Shown here: positions 16,399 through 26,246 of the stretch, piece by piece
How the letters are laid out: each line of letters begins with the position of its first letter
Numbering within the stretch: position 1 is the stretch's first letter
Source: Limnohabitans sp. WS1
Lineage (GTDB): Bacteria; Pseudomonadota; Gammaproteobacteria; Burkholderiales; Burkholderiaceae_C
NCBI RefSeq assembly: GCF_003063265.1
Contig: NZ_NERU01000001.1
Location: 372,001 to 436,000 of the forward strand
Direction: 5' to 3'
DNA: 64,000 nucleotides
The notes under the pieces: generated by a model
Told to the model about the DNA's origin: nothing
Databases searched by the model: none
Seen by the model: only the letters and a program-made list of their open reading frames with translations
Program-made: the position numbers and the translations under genes

Positions 16399-17331
16399 TC
16401 AAGCTTTGGGCCAGTGCATGCCAAAGCGCTGCGCCAGGTGGCTTTCGGCTTCTTCGAGCATGAAGTAGCGAAAGGCCTCGGCCGCAGGCGAGAGCATTTT
16501 GGATTGGGTGTGCACCACGTTCCATGAGCGCAGCACGGGCGCGCCTTCCACATCGAGCATGCAGATCAGCTTGTGCTCCAGCTCCAGGCCAATGGTGTGC
16601 AGCGACAAAAAGCCCAGGCCCAGCCCCGCCATCACGGCCTGCTTGATGATCTCGTTGCTGTGCAGCTGGATTTTCAAGCGTGGCTCGACGTGTGTGTCTT
16701 CAAAAAACTTTTCCATGGCGGCGCGGGTGCCTGCGCCTTTTTCGCGCACGATGAAGTCATAGGGTCTCAGGTCCTCCACACGCAGGTGGTCGCGCTGGGC
16801 CAGTGGGTGGTCCACGGCCGAGACAAACACATGCGGGTGCGCCGCAAACGGCTCGGCCCGGGTTTGCAGCTCTTTGGGGGGGCGGCCCATCACGGCGATG
16901 TCGACCTCGCTGTTTTGCAGCATGCTCACAAGCTGGTCGCGGTTGCCAATCAGGATCTGGATGTCCACACCTGGATGCAGATTGCGAAAGTCAGCCAGCA
17001 TGTTCATCAAAAAATACTTGGCTGTGCTGACAAAGCCAATCGTCAGCACCCCGGTTTCGGCCCGCTGCAAACGGGCTGCAGCGTCTTCGGCGTCTTTCAC
17101 GGTGGCCAGAATTTTGCGGGCATAAACCAGCATGTACTCGCCCGTGGTGGTCAGGCTCACTTGCTTGCCGCGCCGGTCAAACAGGGGCATGCCCACATGG
17201 CCTTCGAGTTCCTTGACCTGCATGGTCACGGCGGGTGGGGTCAGGTGCAGGTTTTCGGCGGCACGCACAAAGCTCAGGTGACGGGCCACCTCGTTGAACA
17301 CGCGAAGTTGGCGGAAGGTGGCGTTCTTCAT
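16399..17331 (-). CDS. cbbR: LysR-type regulator of Calvin-cycle genes, CbbR
   Basis: A 310-residue LysR-family regulator. The N-terminal winged helix (about 1-60) has F-V-R-A-A-E-N-L-H-L-T-P-P-A-V-T-M-Q-V, the CbbR-type recognition segment. The effector domain begins around residue 93 with V-L-T-I-G-F-V-S-T-A-K-Y-F. CbbR activates cbb operons in response to metabolites such as RuBP. It is transcribed divergently from cbbM across 108 bases, the standard arrangement. That spacer holds an AT-rich element repeated upstream of the second cbb operon at 34713. Length and gene position are normal, so the assignment is confident. Confidence 0.95.
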   Translation of the reverse strand: MKNATFRQLRVFNEVARHLSFVRAAENLHLTPPAVTMQVKELEGHVGMPLFDRRGKQVSLTTTGEYMLVYARKILATVKDAEDAAARLQRAETGVLTIGFVSTAKYFLMNMLADFRNLHPGVDIQILIGNRDQLVSMLQNSEVDIAVMGRPPKELQTRAEPFAAHPHVFVSAVDHPLAQRDHLRVEDLRPYDFIVREKGAGTRAAMEKFFEDTHVEPRLKIQLHSNEIIKQAVMAGLGLGFLSLHTIGLELEHKLICMLDVEGAPVLRSWNVVHTQSKMLSPAAEAFRYFMLEEAESHLAQRFGMHWPKA

Positions 17332-17341
17332 TCAGTCTTTG

Positions 17342-17370
17342 CTTAATTTAGTTGCGATTAATATTGAATT
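17342..17370. promoter_or_regulatory. Putative CbbR operator between cbbR and cbbM
   Basis: CTTAATT-N11-AATATTGAATT. The same 18 fixed bases with identical spacing occur at 34713-34741 upstream of cbbY. The shared context (both cbb operons) makes CbbR the obvious candidate. Confidence 0.75.
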
Positions 17371-17439
17371 TACCTTATTGCAGAAGATTTTTAAAGTCCA
17401 GTCATTGCCTCAACCCACAAATTTGACTGGAGACAGAAA

Positions 17440-18819
17440 ATGGACCAAAGCGCACGTTATGCCGACCTGAGCCTCAAAGAAGAGGACCTCATCCAAGGTG
17501 GCCGCCACATTTTGGTGGCCTACAAAATGAAGCCCAAAGCCGGTTATGGCTACCTGGAGGCGGCCGCCCACTTTGCGGCGGAGTCTTCCACCGGCACCAA
17601 CGTCGAGGTGAGCACCACCGACGACTTCACCAAAGGCCTAGATGCCTTGGTGTACCACATCGACGAAGCCACCGAGGACATGCGCATCGCCTACCCGATG
17701 GATTTGTTTGACCGCAATGTGACCGATGGCCGCATGATGATGGTCTCGATCCTGACTTTGGTCATTGGCAACAACCAGGGCATGGGCGACATCCAGCACG
17801 CCAAGATCCACGACATTTATTTTCCTGAGCGTGCCATCCAGCTGTTCGATGGTCCGAGCAAAGACATCTCGGACATGTGGCGCATCTTGGGCCGCCCCGT
17901 CAAAGACGGTGGCTACATTGCCGGCACCATCATCAAGCCCAAGTTGGGCCTGCGCCCCGAGCCCTTTGCGCAAGCCGCTTACCAATTCTGGCTGGGTGGT
18001 GACTTCATCAAAAACGATGAGCCACAAGGCAACCAGGTGTTTGCGCCCATGAAGAAAACCATCCCGCTGGTGGTCGATGCCATGAAGCGCGCCATGGACG
18101 AAACCGGCCAAGCCAAATTGTTCTCGGCCAACATCACCGCCGACGACCACTACGAGATGCGCGCCCGCGCCGACTTCATCCTGGAAGCCTTTGGCCCTGA
18201 CGCTGACAAAGTGGCTTTCCTGGTGGATGGTTTTGTGGGCGGCCCCGGCATGATCACCACCGCACGCCGTCAATACCCCAACCAATACCTGCACTACCAC
18301 CGCGCAGGCCACGGCATGGTGACCAGCCCCAGCGCCAAACGCGGCTACACCGCCTTTGTGCTGGCCAAGATTTCGCGCTTGCAGGGGGCCTCGGGCATCC
18401 ACGTGGGCACCATGGGCTACGGCAAGATGGAAGGCGAAAACGATGACCGCATGATCGCCTACATGATCGAGCGCGACGAGTGCCAAGGACCTGTCTACTT
18501 CCAGAAGTGGTACGGCATGAAGCCCACCACGCCCATCATCTCGGGCGGCATGAACGCGCTGCGTCTGCCAGGCTTCTTCCAGAACCTGGGCCACGGCAAC
18601 GTGATCAACACCTCCGGTGGTGGCTCATATGGCCACATCGACAGCCCCGCTGCTGGCGCGATTTCTCTGCGTCAGTCGTATGAGTGCTGGAAGTCGGGTG
18701 CAGACCCTATCGAGTTCGCCAAAGAACACAAAGAGTTCGCCCGCGCGTTCGCTTCGTTCCCCGGCGACGCTGACAAGCTCTTCCCAGGCTGGCGCGACAA
18801 GTTGTCCGCGCACAAGTAA
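17440..18819 (+). CDS. cbbM: Form II RubisCO (CbbM)
   Basis: A 459-residue form II ribulose-bisphosphate carboxylase, the CO2-fixing step of the Calvin cycle; form II enzymes work as large-subunit oligomers without small subunits. Residue numbering coincides with Rhodospirillum rubrum: Lys166 and Lys168 in I-I-K-P-K-L-G, the carbamylated Lys191 with Asp193 and Glu194 in G-D-F-I-K-N-D-E, and the H-Y-H-R-A-G-H-G region near 287. Loop 6 has G-Y-G-K-M-E-G. A GGAGACAG ribosome-binding stretch precedes the ATG. No form I genes are in the window. cbbQ and cbbO follow, as is usual for activase-linked forms. Confidence 0.98.
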   Translation: MDQSARYADLSLKEEDLIQGGRHILVAYKMKPKAGYGYLEAAAHFAAESSTGTNVEVSTTDDFTKGLDALVYHIDEATEDMRIAYPMDLFDRNVTDGRMMMVSILTLVIGNNQGMGDIQHAKIHDIYFPERAIQLFDGPSKDISDMWRILGRPVKDGGYIAGTIIKPKLGLRPEPFAQAAYQFWLGGDFIKNDEPQGNQVFAPMKKTIPLVVDAMKRAMDETGQAKLFSANITADDHYEMRARADFILEAFGPDADKVAFLVDGFVGGPGMITTARRQYPNQYLHYHRAGHGMVTSPSAKRGYTAFVLAKISRLQGASGIHVGTMGYGKMEGENDDRMIAYMIERDECQGPVYFQKWYGMKPTTPIISGGMNALRLPGFFQNLGHGNVINTSGGGSYGHIDSPAAGAISLRQSYECWKSGADPIEFAKEHKEFARAFASFPGDADKLFPGWRDKLSAHK

Positions 18820-18859
18820 AACGCCAGGCCCCAGTCCATCGCTTCACAAGGAACCCGAC

Positions 18860-19639
18860 ATGGCCAGTGAACCCCTGTACCACCCGCAAGGCGATGAGTT
18901 GGCTTTGTACGAAGCCGCTTATGCAGCGCGTTTGCCCGTCATGGTCAAGGGCCCCACGGGCTGCGGTAAATCGCGCTTTGTCGAGCACATGGCTTGGCGC
19001 TTGGGCAAGCCACTCATCACGGTGGCTTGCAACGAGGACATGACGGCCTCCGATTTGGTGGGCCGTTATTTGCTCGACAGCCAGGGCACGCGTTGGGTGG
19101 ACGGGCCGCTGACACAAGCGGCCCGCATCGGGGCCATCTGTTATTTGGACGAAGTGGTGGAGGCGCGGCAAGACACCACGGTGGTGATTCATGCGCTGAC
19201 CGACCACCGCCGCTGTTTGCCTATCGACAAAAAAGCCGAAGTGGTGCAAGCCCACCCAGACTTTCAATTGGTCATTTCGTACAACCCCGGCTACCAAAGC
19301 GTGATGAAGGATTTGAAACCTTCGACCAAACAACGCTTTGTGGCTTTTGATTTTGATTACCCCTTGCCCGATTTGGAAGCTCAAATCGTGGTGAGTGAAA
19401 CGGGCATCGACACCGCCACAGCCACGCAGTTGGTGCGCATCGCGGGAGCAGCCCGTGCGCTCAAGGGCCACGGCCTGAGCGAAGGCGTGTCCACCCGCTT
19501 GCTGGTGTATGCGGCCCTGCTGATGCGCCAAGGTGTTGCGCCACGCGACGCTTGCCGCATGGCCATGGTGCGCCCCATCACCGATGACTTGGACATCCGA
19601 CAAAGCCTGGACCATGCCATCGATGCCTGCTGGGGCTGA
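18860..19639 (+). CDS. cbbQ: RubisCO activase AAA+ subunit CbbQ
   Basis: A 259-residue MoxR-type AAA+ ATPase. The Walker A motif is G-P-T-G-C-G-K-S (31-38), and a Walker B-like I-C-Y-L-D-E-V lies near 93-99. CbbQ hexamers work with CbbO to strip inhibitory sugar phosphates from RubisCO. The gene starts 41 bases after cbbM with AAGGA upstream of the ATG; longer open-frame extensions run into cbbM. Its end overlaps the start of cbbO by 17 bases, so CbbQ and CbbO are probably made in coupled amounts. The family also includes NorQ/NirQ, but the cbbM-cbbO context decides the name. Confidence 0.96.
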   Translation: MASEPLYHPQGDELALYEAAYAARLPVMVKGPTGCGKSRFVEHMAWRLGKPLITVACNEDMTASDLVGRYLLDSQGTRWVDGPLTQAARIGAICYLDEVVEARQDTTVVIHALTDHRRCLPIDKKAEVVQAHPDFQLVISYNPGYQSVMKDLKPSTKQRFVAFDFDYPLPDLEAQIVVSETGIDTATATQLVRIAGAARALKGHGLSEGVSTRLLVYAALLMRQGVAPRDACRMAMVRPITDDLDIRQSLDHAIDACWG

Positions 19640-21998
19640 CCCCACACCCAACACCAACGCGCCTTGGGCACATGACCCCCAAGTGTTGGCGGGCTGGCAA
19701 GCCTTGGACTGTGCTTTGCCCGCCGTGCGCCCTGTGTTTGAAGCCTGCGCACACGAAGCCATTGCGCGTCTGAGCCCGTCCTCTTTGCAGGCCTTTTGGC
19801 AGGGTGGTCGTCAGCTGGGCAAACTCGGCCGAGGCGCTGATCCTGTGCTGGCATGGCTGACCTATTGGCCCGAAGTGGTTGAAGCTTTGGGCGAGAGCGA
19901 TGCGGAGCAAGCCTTCGAGGCTGTCATGGCCTTGTTGCTGCGCATGCACAAGTCGCCCAACAGTGCCGCGATGGCTCACTTGCTCACCAGTTTGGGGCCT
20001 GTGGCCCAGCGCTTGGGTGGTTTGTCTGTGTTGCAAGCGTATTTGCACACGGTGGGTCATTTCATGGATCGCACCACCGGATCTATTCATGGCCGACAAG
20101 CGACCTTGCCCAGCGCGGGTTTGCCTGAGTTGCTCTTGCAAGCCCCGCGACTGTTGCAAACACTGTCCTTGTCAGGCTGGCAAGCGTGGGTGGATTTTGG
20201 AGCGCGTGCGTATGCGCACCACCCACCCCAACAAGAAGACTACTTTGCCTTGCGTAGCCCCGACAGTTTGGCTGTGTTGCAGCGTGAACGCCACGGCATT
20301 TTGTTGCGTGATGTCGAGCGCACGCTCGGCCTGAGCCTGCAAGCCATGTGGCAATTGCAAGCGCATGTGCTGCCCCTGCCCACCGCACAAGTGAGTGCGG
20401 AGCACGGGGTGCAGGCTGTATCGGTCTTGCCCTGTTTGTTGTTGGAGTCCACCGACAAAGGGACCAGCTACGCCATGGGCTTGCCGGATGTGTTGGATGC
20501 GCGTGATGGCGTCAGCGCCTTGGACCGTTACCGCCTCATGGTGATGCACATGGCCGGACACATCCGTTGGTCCACGCCCTGCATTGCCGACAACTGGAGT
20601 CCGATGCAGAGGCTGGCGGTGGAGTGGTTTGAAGACACGCGCATCGATTGGCTTTTGATACGTATTTGGCCTGGCCTACGACACAGCTTGCTAGCACTGT
20701 ACCCACCCGTGCAAGAGGGCGGCTGCAACGAGGCCACGCACGCCTGTGTGCTGCACCGCCTCAGTGTGTGGAGCCGCAGCGTTTTGGATGAACGCTTTGT
20801 GGTGCAAGACCCGCAACTGCGCGAATGGCGCGAGCGCTTCATGGCCTTGGTAGATGGGCAAGCACAGGGGGTCGGGCAGGGTACCGAAGCGGACCAGGTG
20901 AGCACGGCCCAAGTGGCGCAGTTGGCGCTGCAGTTTGTGGCCCGCACACGCCGCCCCAGCGATGCGCAGGCGCAAGTGCATTTCGAACACACGCAAGTGG
21001 ACTGGCGTGACGACAACCGCCACCTGTGGCAATTCATCGAAGACGGTGACGAAGAAGACACCGCGCCCAGCCCCACACGATTGGCTGATGAAGAGCTGCA
21101 CAGCTTGCCGCCGCAGCTCTACCCCGAGTGGGATTATTTGGCTGGCAGTGAGCGCCCCGACTGGGTGAGGGTGTTTGAATACCTGCACCCGCCTGCCCGT
21201 GCTGATGACATCGACCAGTTGTTGCTGCGTCATGCCGCACTGTCCAAACGTTTGCAACGTTTGCTCGATCAACTCAAACCCCAAGGCCGCACCCGCGAGC
21301 GGCATTTGGAAAACGGCAGTGAGCTGGACTTGGATGTGGCCTTGGCCGCGCACATCGACCTGAAAACGGGCCACACACCCAGTCACCGCGTGGAGCAACA
21401 CATCCAACCCGTCGAGCGTGATGTGAGTGTGCAATTGGTGATGGATTTGTCGGCTTCGCTGAATGAAAAAGCGCCGGGCTCGGACCAAACCGTTTTGCAA
21501 ATCAGCCAAGAGTCGGTGGCTTTGCTGGCGTGGGCTTTGCACCAGTTGGGCGACGCTTTGGCGATTGGCGGTTTTCATTCCAACACCCGACACGATGTGC
21601 GCTACATGCACATCAAAGGTTTTGAAGAGCCGTGGGCAGACCCTGTCAAGGCCAGATTGGCTGCGCTGGAGCCCGCTTACTCCACCCGCATGGGCGTGGC
21701 GATTCGCCATGCCGCGCGGACCTTGATCAAGCGCCAAAGCACCAAGAAAATTTTGTTGGTGCTCACCGATGGCGAGCCCTCTGACGTGGATGTGACGGAT
21801 CCGAACTACCTGATGCACGACGCCCGCCAAGTGGTGCACAGCTTGCAAGCGCAAGGGGTGTTTGTGTGGTGCATTCAGCTGCACCCTGCGCACGAGGCGA
21901 GTGTGCGGCATGTGTTTGGTGACCATTGCACCTTGGTCGACCGGATGGGGCAGCTGCCCGAAACCTTGGCCAGTTTGTTCTTTAAGTTGACCCGTTGA
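19623..21998 (+). CDS. cbbO: RubisCO activase adaptor CbbO (vWA domain)
   Basis: About 791 residues. The C-terminal von Willebrand A domain has a MIDAS motif D-L-S-A-S and a second metal-site segment L-T-D-G-E-P-S-D. CbbO docks on the CbbQ ring and recognises RubisCO. The large N-terminal part is helical with several Leu-rich segments, as in NorD/CbbO proteins. A His-rich W-F-E-D-T-R-I-D-W block lies mid-protein. The start is placed at ATG 19623, inside the cbbQ end; ATG 19614 is equally possible. The length is normal for the family. Confidence 0.94.
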   Translation: MPAGADPTPNTNAPWAHDPQVLAGWQALDCALPAVRPVFEACAHEAIARLSPSSLQAFWQGGRQLGKLGRGADPVLAWLTYWPEVVEALGESDAEQAFEAVMALLLRMHKSPNSAAMAHLLTSLGPVAQRLGGLSVLQAYLHTVGHFMDRTTGSIHGRQATLPSAGLPELLLQAPRLLQTLSLSGWQAWVDFGARAYAHHPPQQEDYFALRSPDSLAVLQRERHGILLRDVERTLGLSLQAMWQLQAHVLPLPTAQVSAEHGVQAVSVLPCLLLESTDKGTSYAMGLPDVLDARDGVSALDRYRLMVMHMAGHIRWSTPCIADNWSPMQRLAVEWFEDTRIDWLLIRIWPGLRHSLLALYPPVQEGGCNEATHACVLHRLSVWSRSVLDERFVVQDPQLREWRERFMALVDGQAQGVGQGTEADQVSTAQVAQLALQFVARTRRPSDAQAQVHFEHTQVDWRDDNRHLWQFIEDGDEEDTAPSPTRLADEELHSLPPQLYPEWDYLAGSERPDWVRVFEYLHPPARADDIDQLLLRHAALSKRLQRLLDQLKPQGRTRERHLENGSELDLDVALAAHIDLKTGHTPSHRVEQHIQPVERDVSVQLVMDLSASLNEKAPGSDQTVLQISQESVALLAWALHQLGDALAIGGFHSNTRHDVRYMHIKGFEEPWADPVKARLAALEPAYSTRMGVAIRHAARTLIKRQSTKKILLVLTDGEPSDVDVTDPNYLMHDARQVVHSLQAQGVFVWCIQLHPAHEASVRHVFGDHCTLVDRMGQLPETLASLFFKLTR

Positions 21999-22161
21999 GG
22001 CACCTGCAACTGCACAGGCGACAATTCCTTGGTACGCAGCAGAAAAAGTTTTTCTCTTGTCCATCCAATGGATTGATTTTGGTCAGGCCCGGCCTCAATA
22101 CGCGGTGCCTGTGCTCGACGAGCAGACGGTTTGTGCGGTTGCGAGACTCAAGGAGATGAAG

Positions 22162-23112
22162 ATGAATGGCAAACGGATTTTTTTGTGCACGCCACTCGCG
22201 CTGGGCTTGTGGGCCTGTATGGGGTGGGCACAAGCCGACGAGGCGGTGTATGTGCCGCGACCCGAACAGGTGAATGGCCCGGTGTATGCCATCGTGGGGC
22301 CTTTGGGCCAGAGAAGCCAAGCCAACGCCGGGCTCAATGCCAATTACGGGTTTGTGGTGACGCCTCAGGGGGTGATCCTGATCGACAGTGGGGCCAGTGC
22401 GCACAGTGCGGCGATGCTGGAGCAGGCGATTCAAAAAGTCACCCGCCAACCCGTGCGCTGGGTGCTCAACACGGGTTCACAAGATCACCGTTGGTTGGGC
22501 AATGCTTACTTTGCGGCCAAAGGTGCTCAGGTGCATGCCATGGCCGCAACGGTGAAGACCCAAAAAGTCTTTGCCGAGCAGCAAATCCTCAGCTTATCCC
22601 GTTTTGTGGGCGATCAGATGAAGGGGACCCAAGTCCAGCATGCCACGGTGGTTCATCCGGCAACGGAGGTGTCTTTGACCTTGGGTGGTGTGCAGTTGCA
22701 GTGGATACAAACCAATGCGCATTACCCGGGAGACACCATGATCCATGTGCCGTCACACGCCGTCGTGCTGACGGGGGATCTGGTCTATGTGGACCGTCTC
22801 TTGGGGGTGCTGCCGCAGTCCAATGTGCGCTATGCCAGTCAGGCATTTGAGCGTTTGCGCACCCTCGCGCCTCGGCACGTGGTCCCCGGCCATGGCCGCG
22901 TGACCGACATGGCGCAAGCGCAAAAAGAAACGGGCGACTATTACCGTTTTTTGATCACGCAAGTGGGTTCAGCGGCGCGCAATATGGAGCCCATGAGCGA
23001 GACCCTCGATACCCATGCGGCCCCCGCGCAATTCAAACACTTGCAGAATTTTGACGAGCTGCACCGCGCCAATATGAACCGCGTATTTGTGGACTTTGAA
23101 TCCAACCCGTAG
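22162..23112 (+). CDS. Exported MBL-fold protein with altered metal motif
   Basis: A 316-residue metallo-beta-lactamase-fold protein with a signal peptide (about residues 1-25, ending W-A-Q-A). The strand before the first metal motif (V-I-L-I-D-S-G-A-S) is normal. Where HxHxDH is expected, the sequence reads N-T-G-S-Q-D-H-R-W-L-G-N. The later Y-P-G-D-T-M, T-G-D-L-V-Y and P-G-H-G motifs are kept. Similar proteins occur in sulfur oxidisers (SoxH-like), but activity here is doubtful or different. ATG 22162 is favoured, 7 bases after AAGGAG. It lies after cbbO with 163 bases between. Confidence 0.75.
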   Translation: MNGKRIFLCTPLALGLWACMGWAQADEAVYVPRPEQVNGPVYAIVGPLGQRSQANAGLNANYGFVVTPQGVILIDSGASAHSAAMLEQAIQKVTRQPVRWVLNTGSQDHRWLGNAYFAAKGAQVHAMAATVKTQKVFAEQQILSLSRFVGDQMKGTQVQHATVVHPATEVSLTLGGVQLQWIQTNAHYPGDTMIHVPSHAVVLTGDLVYVDRLLGVLPQSNVRYASQAFERLRTLAPRHVVPGHGRVTDMAQAQKETGDYYRFLITQVGSAARNMEPMSETLDTHAAPAQFKHLQNFDELHRANMNRVFVDFESNP

Positions 23113-23182
23113 AGCACATGGCGAGCTGGCGATATGAAACGTTCCACACATAGCTAACCAAGGCCACGTCAGTCAATGTGGT

Positions 23183-23204
23183 AAAGTAATTGGTCAATTA
23201 CTTT
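23183..23204. promoter_or_regulatory. TetR-type operator, perfect dyad
   Basis: AAAGTAATTG-GT-CAATTACTTT has 10-base perfect arms and ends 6 bases before the TetR start codon. This is a typical autorepression site, and it also commands the exporter genes downstream. Confidence 0.85.
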
Positions 23205-23210
23205 GCTGCC

Positions 23211-23819
23211 ATGTCCACATCTGCACGAACCAAACTCAAAACTGAAGACCGACAAGCCGCATTGGTTCAGGCGGCACTGCAACTGGCTGCGCAGAGAAGC
23301 CCTGCGGACATCACAACCGGTGATTTGGCGGAGGTGATTGGCATCACACAAGGCGGTGTCTTCAAGCACTTCGCTAGCAAAGAGGCCATTTGGCTTGCCG
23401 TCACCGACTGGGCCCATCAATCCTTGATGGATGAATTGAATCGGGTTGCAAAAGCAGAAAGCACAGACCCATTGCAGGCGTTGAAGCAAGTTTTTTTAGC
23501 GCATATTCAATTTGTTTCGTCGTACCCGGGCGTGCCACGACTCATTTTTCAAGAGCTACAGCATGCCAAGCCAACGCCATTGAAAACAAAAGTGCAGCGC
23601 CTGATGGGCGACTACCGCGAGCTATTGATGGGCTTGTTAATGGCTGCACGTGAAGCACGCGTTATCAGCAAAGAAGTTGATACACAGGCAGCTGTTGTGA
23701 TGTTGATCGGTGCAGTCCAAGGTTTGGTGATGCAAGCCTTGATTGCTGGAAGTTTTGACGGCATACACAGCAAAGCAGAGTCGATATTCACGATCTATGA
23801 CGCAGGTTTGCGCGCGTGA
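23211..23819 (+). CDS. TetR/AcrR-family repressor
   Basis: A 202-residue regulator. The N-terminal helix-turn-helix (about 20-65) shows the family pattern D-L-A-E-V-I-G-I-T-Q-G-G-V-F-K-H-F-A-S-K-E. The C-terminal part is helical and would bind an unknown ligand. ATG 23211 is chosen over a TTG at 23190, which lies inside the operator. The gene heads a four-gene unit with an HlyD-like adaptor, an FtsX-like permease and an ABC ATPase, and so probably represses the exporter until its substrate is present. By eye, codon use in this unit is less GC-rich than in the flanking cbb genes. Confidence 0.9.
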   Translation: MSTSARTKLKTEDRQAALVQAALQLAAQRSPADITTGDLAEVIGITQGGVFKHFASKEAIWLAVTDWAHQSLMDELNRVAKAESTDPLQALKQVFLAHIQFVSSYPGVPRLIFQELQHAKPTPLKTKVQRLMGDYRELLMGLLMAAREARVISKEVDTQAAVVMLIGAVQGLVMQALIAGSFDGIHSKAESIFTIYDAGLRA

Positions 23820-23844
23820 TGCACAACATGAAATGGGCAACCCT

Positions 23845-25038
23845 ATGAAAATGATTCGACCCAACAAACAACAGTTCGTGCTAATTGCCGGCATATCGGC
23901 CTTTGTGGCATTTTTAGGATTTGTCGCATTCCAGATGGGGCCATTGGCCCCCACCAAGCTGACCGTCTCTCAAGTTAAAAGCGAAAGTTTGACGCCTGGT
24001 GTGTTTGGCATTGGCAGTGTGGAAGCGCGTCAAAGTTGGCTGATGGGGCCCACTCAGTCAGGTCGTGTTTTGAAGGTGCATGTTGATGTGGGGCAGTCCG
24101 TCAAAGCCGGGCAACTACTGGCCGAGATGGACCCTGTCGATTTAGACCAACGAATACAGGCACAAGAGGCGGCCTTGGCCAAAGCCAGTAGTGTTGAGAT
24201 GGCAGCGAAAGCGCAAATGGCTGACAGCCTAGCCAAAAGAGAATTGGCCAGTGGCAATTTGGTGCGATACCAATCACTGGCAAAACAAAACTTCATCAGC
24301 TCAGCTGCACTTGAGGGTCGCTTACAAGAGCAGCACTCGGCGGATGCCGCGTATCAGGCAGCACAAGCAAATCTACAGGCGGCCAAGCAAGATGCCAATC
24401 GCCTACAAGCCGAGCGAGCAGGCGCAATGCTGCAAAAACAAAACAGCCGCTTGGTTGCACCCGCCGATGCAGTTGTGGTCAGTCGTGATGCTGAATCAGG
24501 CAGCACAGTGGTTGCTGGGCAACCCGTGCTCAGACTGGCCGATCCGAAAAGCCTCTGGGTGAAGTTGCGCGTTGACCAAGCTCGATCGGCTGGTCTGGCA
24601 AGTGGGTTGCCAGCTCAGATCGTGTTGCGTTCACAAGCCGCCAAGACATGGGTGGGCAAGGTAGAGCGGGTGGAGTTGCAAGCCGATGCGGTGACGGAAG
24701 AGCGCATCGCTCACATTGGTTTTGACAGCATACCGGACTCGCTATCGCTTGGCGAAATGGCTGAGGTGACACTTCAGTTGCAACCCATCGTCCAAGCCAT
24801 GGTGTTGTCACAAGCCAGCGTGCAAACACACCAAGGACGCACGGGCGTGTGGCGTCTGAAAGAGGGCGAATTGGCATTCACCCCCCTGCAATTGGGCGCT
24901 TCTACTTTGGATGGGCGGGTACAGGTGTTGAGTGGGCTTGCTTTAAATGACACGGTGGTGGTGTACAGCGAAAAACCCCTGTCAGAAGGCAGTCGATTCA
25001 AAGTGGTGGACGCATTGGTTAAAAAGGCACAACCATGA
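23845..25038 (+). CDS. HlyD/DevB-like membrane fusion protein of ABC exporter
   Basis: About 397 residues. One N-terminal membrane anchor (about 10-30) is followed by a lipoyl/beta-barrel part (S-G-R-V-L-K-V-H-V-D-V-G-Q-S-V). A long Ala/Gln-rich coiled-coil hairpin (roughly 105-210) and the return lipoyl half (A-P-A-D-A-V-V-V-S-R) come next. It would bridge the inner-membrane ABC transporter to an outer-membrane channel, which is not encoded in this unit. Starts at 23833, 23845 and 23851 are all possible. Its stop overlaps the permease start by four bases (ATGA). With the next two genes it forms a DevBCA-like set. Confidence 0.88.
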   Translation: MKMIRPNKQQFVLIAGISAFVAFLGFVAFQMGPLAPTKLTVSQVKSESLTPGVFGIGSVEARQSWLMGPTQSGRVLKVHVDVGQSVKAGQLLAEMDPVDLDQRIQAQEAALAKASSVEMAAKAQMADSLAKRELASGNLVRYQSLAKQNFISSAALEGRLQEQHSADAAYQAAQANLQAAKQDANRLQAERAGAMLQKQNSRLVAPADAVVVSRDAESGSTVVAGQPVLRLADPKSLWVKLRVDQARSAGLASGLPAQIVLRSQAAKTWVGKVERVELQADAVTEERIAHIGFDSIPDSLSLGEMAEVTLQLQPIVQAMVLSQASVQTHQGRTGVWRLKEGELAFTPLQLGASTLDGRVQVLSGLALNDTVVVYSEKPLSEGSRFKVVDALVKKAQP

Positions 25039-26237
25039 TCAGCCTCGCGGCTCGCGACATTCAGCACAGCTGGGCCAAATTTGTGTTGACGGGTTTGGGC
25101 TTGGGTTTGCTGATCGGCGTGACGCTCACCATGGCTGGGGTATACCGAGGCATGGTGGACGACGCGCAAGCGTTGCTGAGCAACAGCGGTGCTGACCTGT
25201 GGGTGGTGCAAAAAGATACACAAGGCCCCTACGCTGAGGCATCTAGCCTGAAGGACGATGTTGTGCGCAGCCTGGCGGGCATGCCGGGGGTGGCGATGGC
25301 AGCCAACATCACGTACTTCACCATGCAGGTCAAAGCCCTGGGCGGCAAAGAAGCCCGAGCGATGGTCGTTGGGATTGAGCCCGGTGCAGCTGGATTGCCG
25401 GGCCAGCCGAGCCATTTGCTGGCGGGGCGTCATCTCACACGCAGTCACTATGAGGCCGTTGCTGACATCAAAACGGGTTTGGGCCTCGGTGACAAAGTGG
25501 ACATACGCCGTCACACGTACGAGGTAGTGGGTTTGACACGTCGCATGGTGTCCTCAGGCGGAGACCCCATGATCTTCATACCCATCAAAGATGCGCAAGA
25601 AGCTCAGTTTCTCAAAGACAACGACGCCATCGTCAACGACCGTGCGCGCACTGCGGCCAACCCCGCCTTCAACCGGCCTGCAGTGCCCGGCTTGTTGGAT
25701 GCAGTGCAGAGCCTGCAAACCAGCAGTCGCAATGTCAATGCCGTGTTGGTGCGAGTCGCCGAAGGCTGGGAAAGTGATCGCGTGGCGGAGCCCATCAGGC
25801 GCTGGAAACACCTGAATGTCTTTACCCGTCCAGACATGGAAGACATCTTGGTAGATAAATTGATTGCCACATCGGCCAAACAAATCGGCATGTTTTTAGC
25901 TATCCTTGCGTTGGTGAGCGCAGCCATCGTGGCCTTCATCATTTACACCATGACGTTGGGCAAGATCCGCGAAATTGCCGTGCTCAAGTTGATTGGTACG
26001 CGCAACATCACCATCGCGTCCATGATCTTGCAGCAGGCTTTGGGCCTTGGCGTGATTGGCTTTGTGGTGGGCAAAGTGTCGGCCACGTTTTGGGCGCCTG
26101 TGTTTCCGAAATTCGTGCTCTTGCTCACAGGCGATGCAGTGGTTGGCTTTGTCGCTACTTTGTTGATTTGTGCACTCGCCAGCACATTGGCGATTCGCGT
26201 GGCGCTTCGCGTCGACCCGGCGCAAGCCATCAGTTAA
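25035..26237 (+). CDS. FtsX/DevC-like ABC transporter permease
   Basis: A 400-residue permease of the FtsX/MacB topology. One N-terminal transmembrane helix (about 17-40) leads to a large periplasmic domain (about 40-270). Three C-terminal helices follow, with the K-I-R-E-I-A-V-L-K-L-I-G-T segment typical of the cytoplasmic loop. It overlaps the adaptor gene by four bases and is followed by the ATPase gene after 9 bases. The architecture and gene order match DevBCA exporters, known in cyanobacteria for glycolipid export and in bacteria generally for lipid or peptide efflux. Substrate unknown. Confidence 0.9.
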   Translation: MISLAARDIQHSWAKFVLTGLGLGLLIGVTLTMAGVYRGMVDDAQALLSNSGADLWVVQKDTQGPYAEASSLKDDVVRSLAGMPGVAMAANITYFTMQVKALGGKEARAMVVGIEPGAAGLPGQPSHLLAGRHLTRSHYEAVADIKTGLGLGDKVDIRRHTYEVVGLTRRMVSSGGDPMIFIPIKDAQEAQFLKDNDAIVNDRARTAANPAFNRPAVPGLLDAVQSLQTSSRNVNAVLVRVAEGWESDRVAEPIRRWKHLNVFTRPDMEDILVDKLIATSAKQIGMFLAILALVSAAIVAFIIYTMTLGKIREIAVLKLIGTRNITIASMILQQALGLGVIGFVVGKVSATFWAPVFPKFVLLLTGDAVVGFVATLLICALASTLAIRVALRVDPAQAIS

Positions 26238-26246
26238 GGCCATGAC

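Noticed and set aside
17638-18594. 318-codon minus-strand frame inside cbbM
   Set aside because: The plus strand encodes form II RubisCO with all active-site residues, so the antisense frame is incidental.
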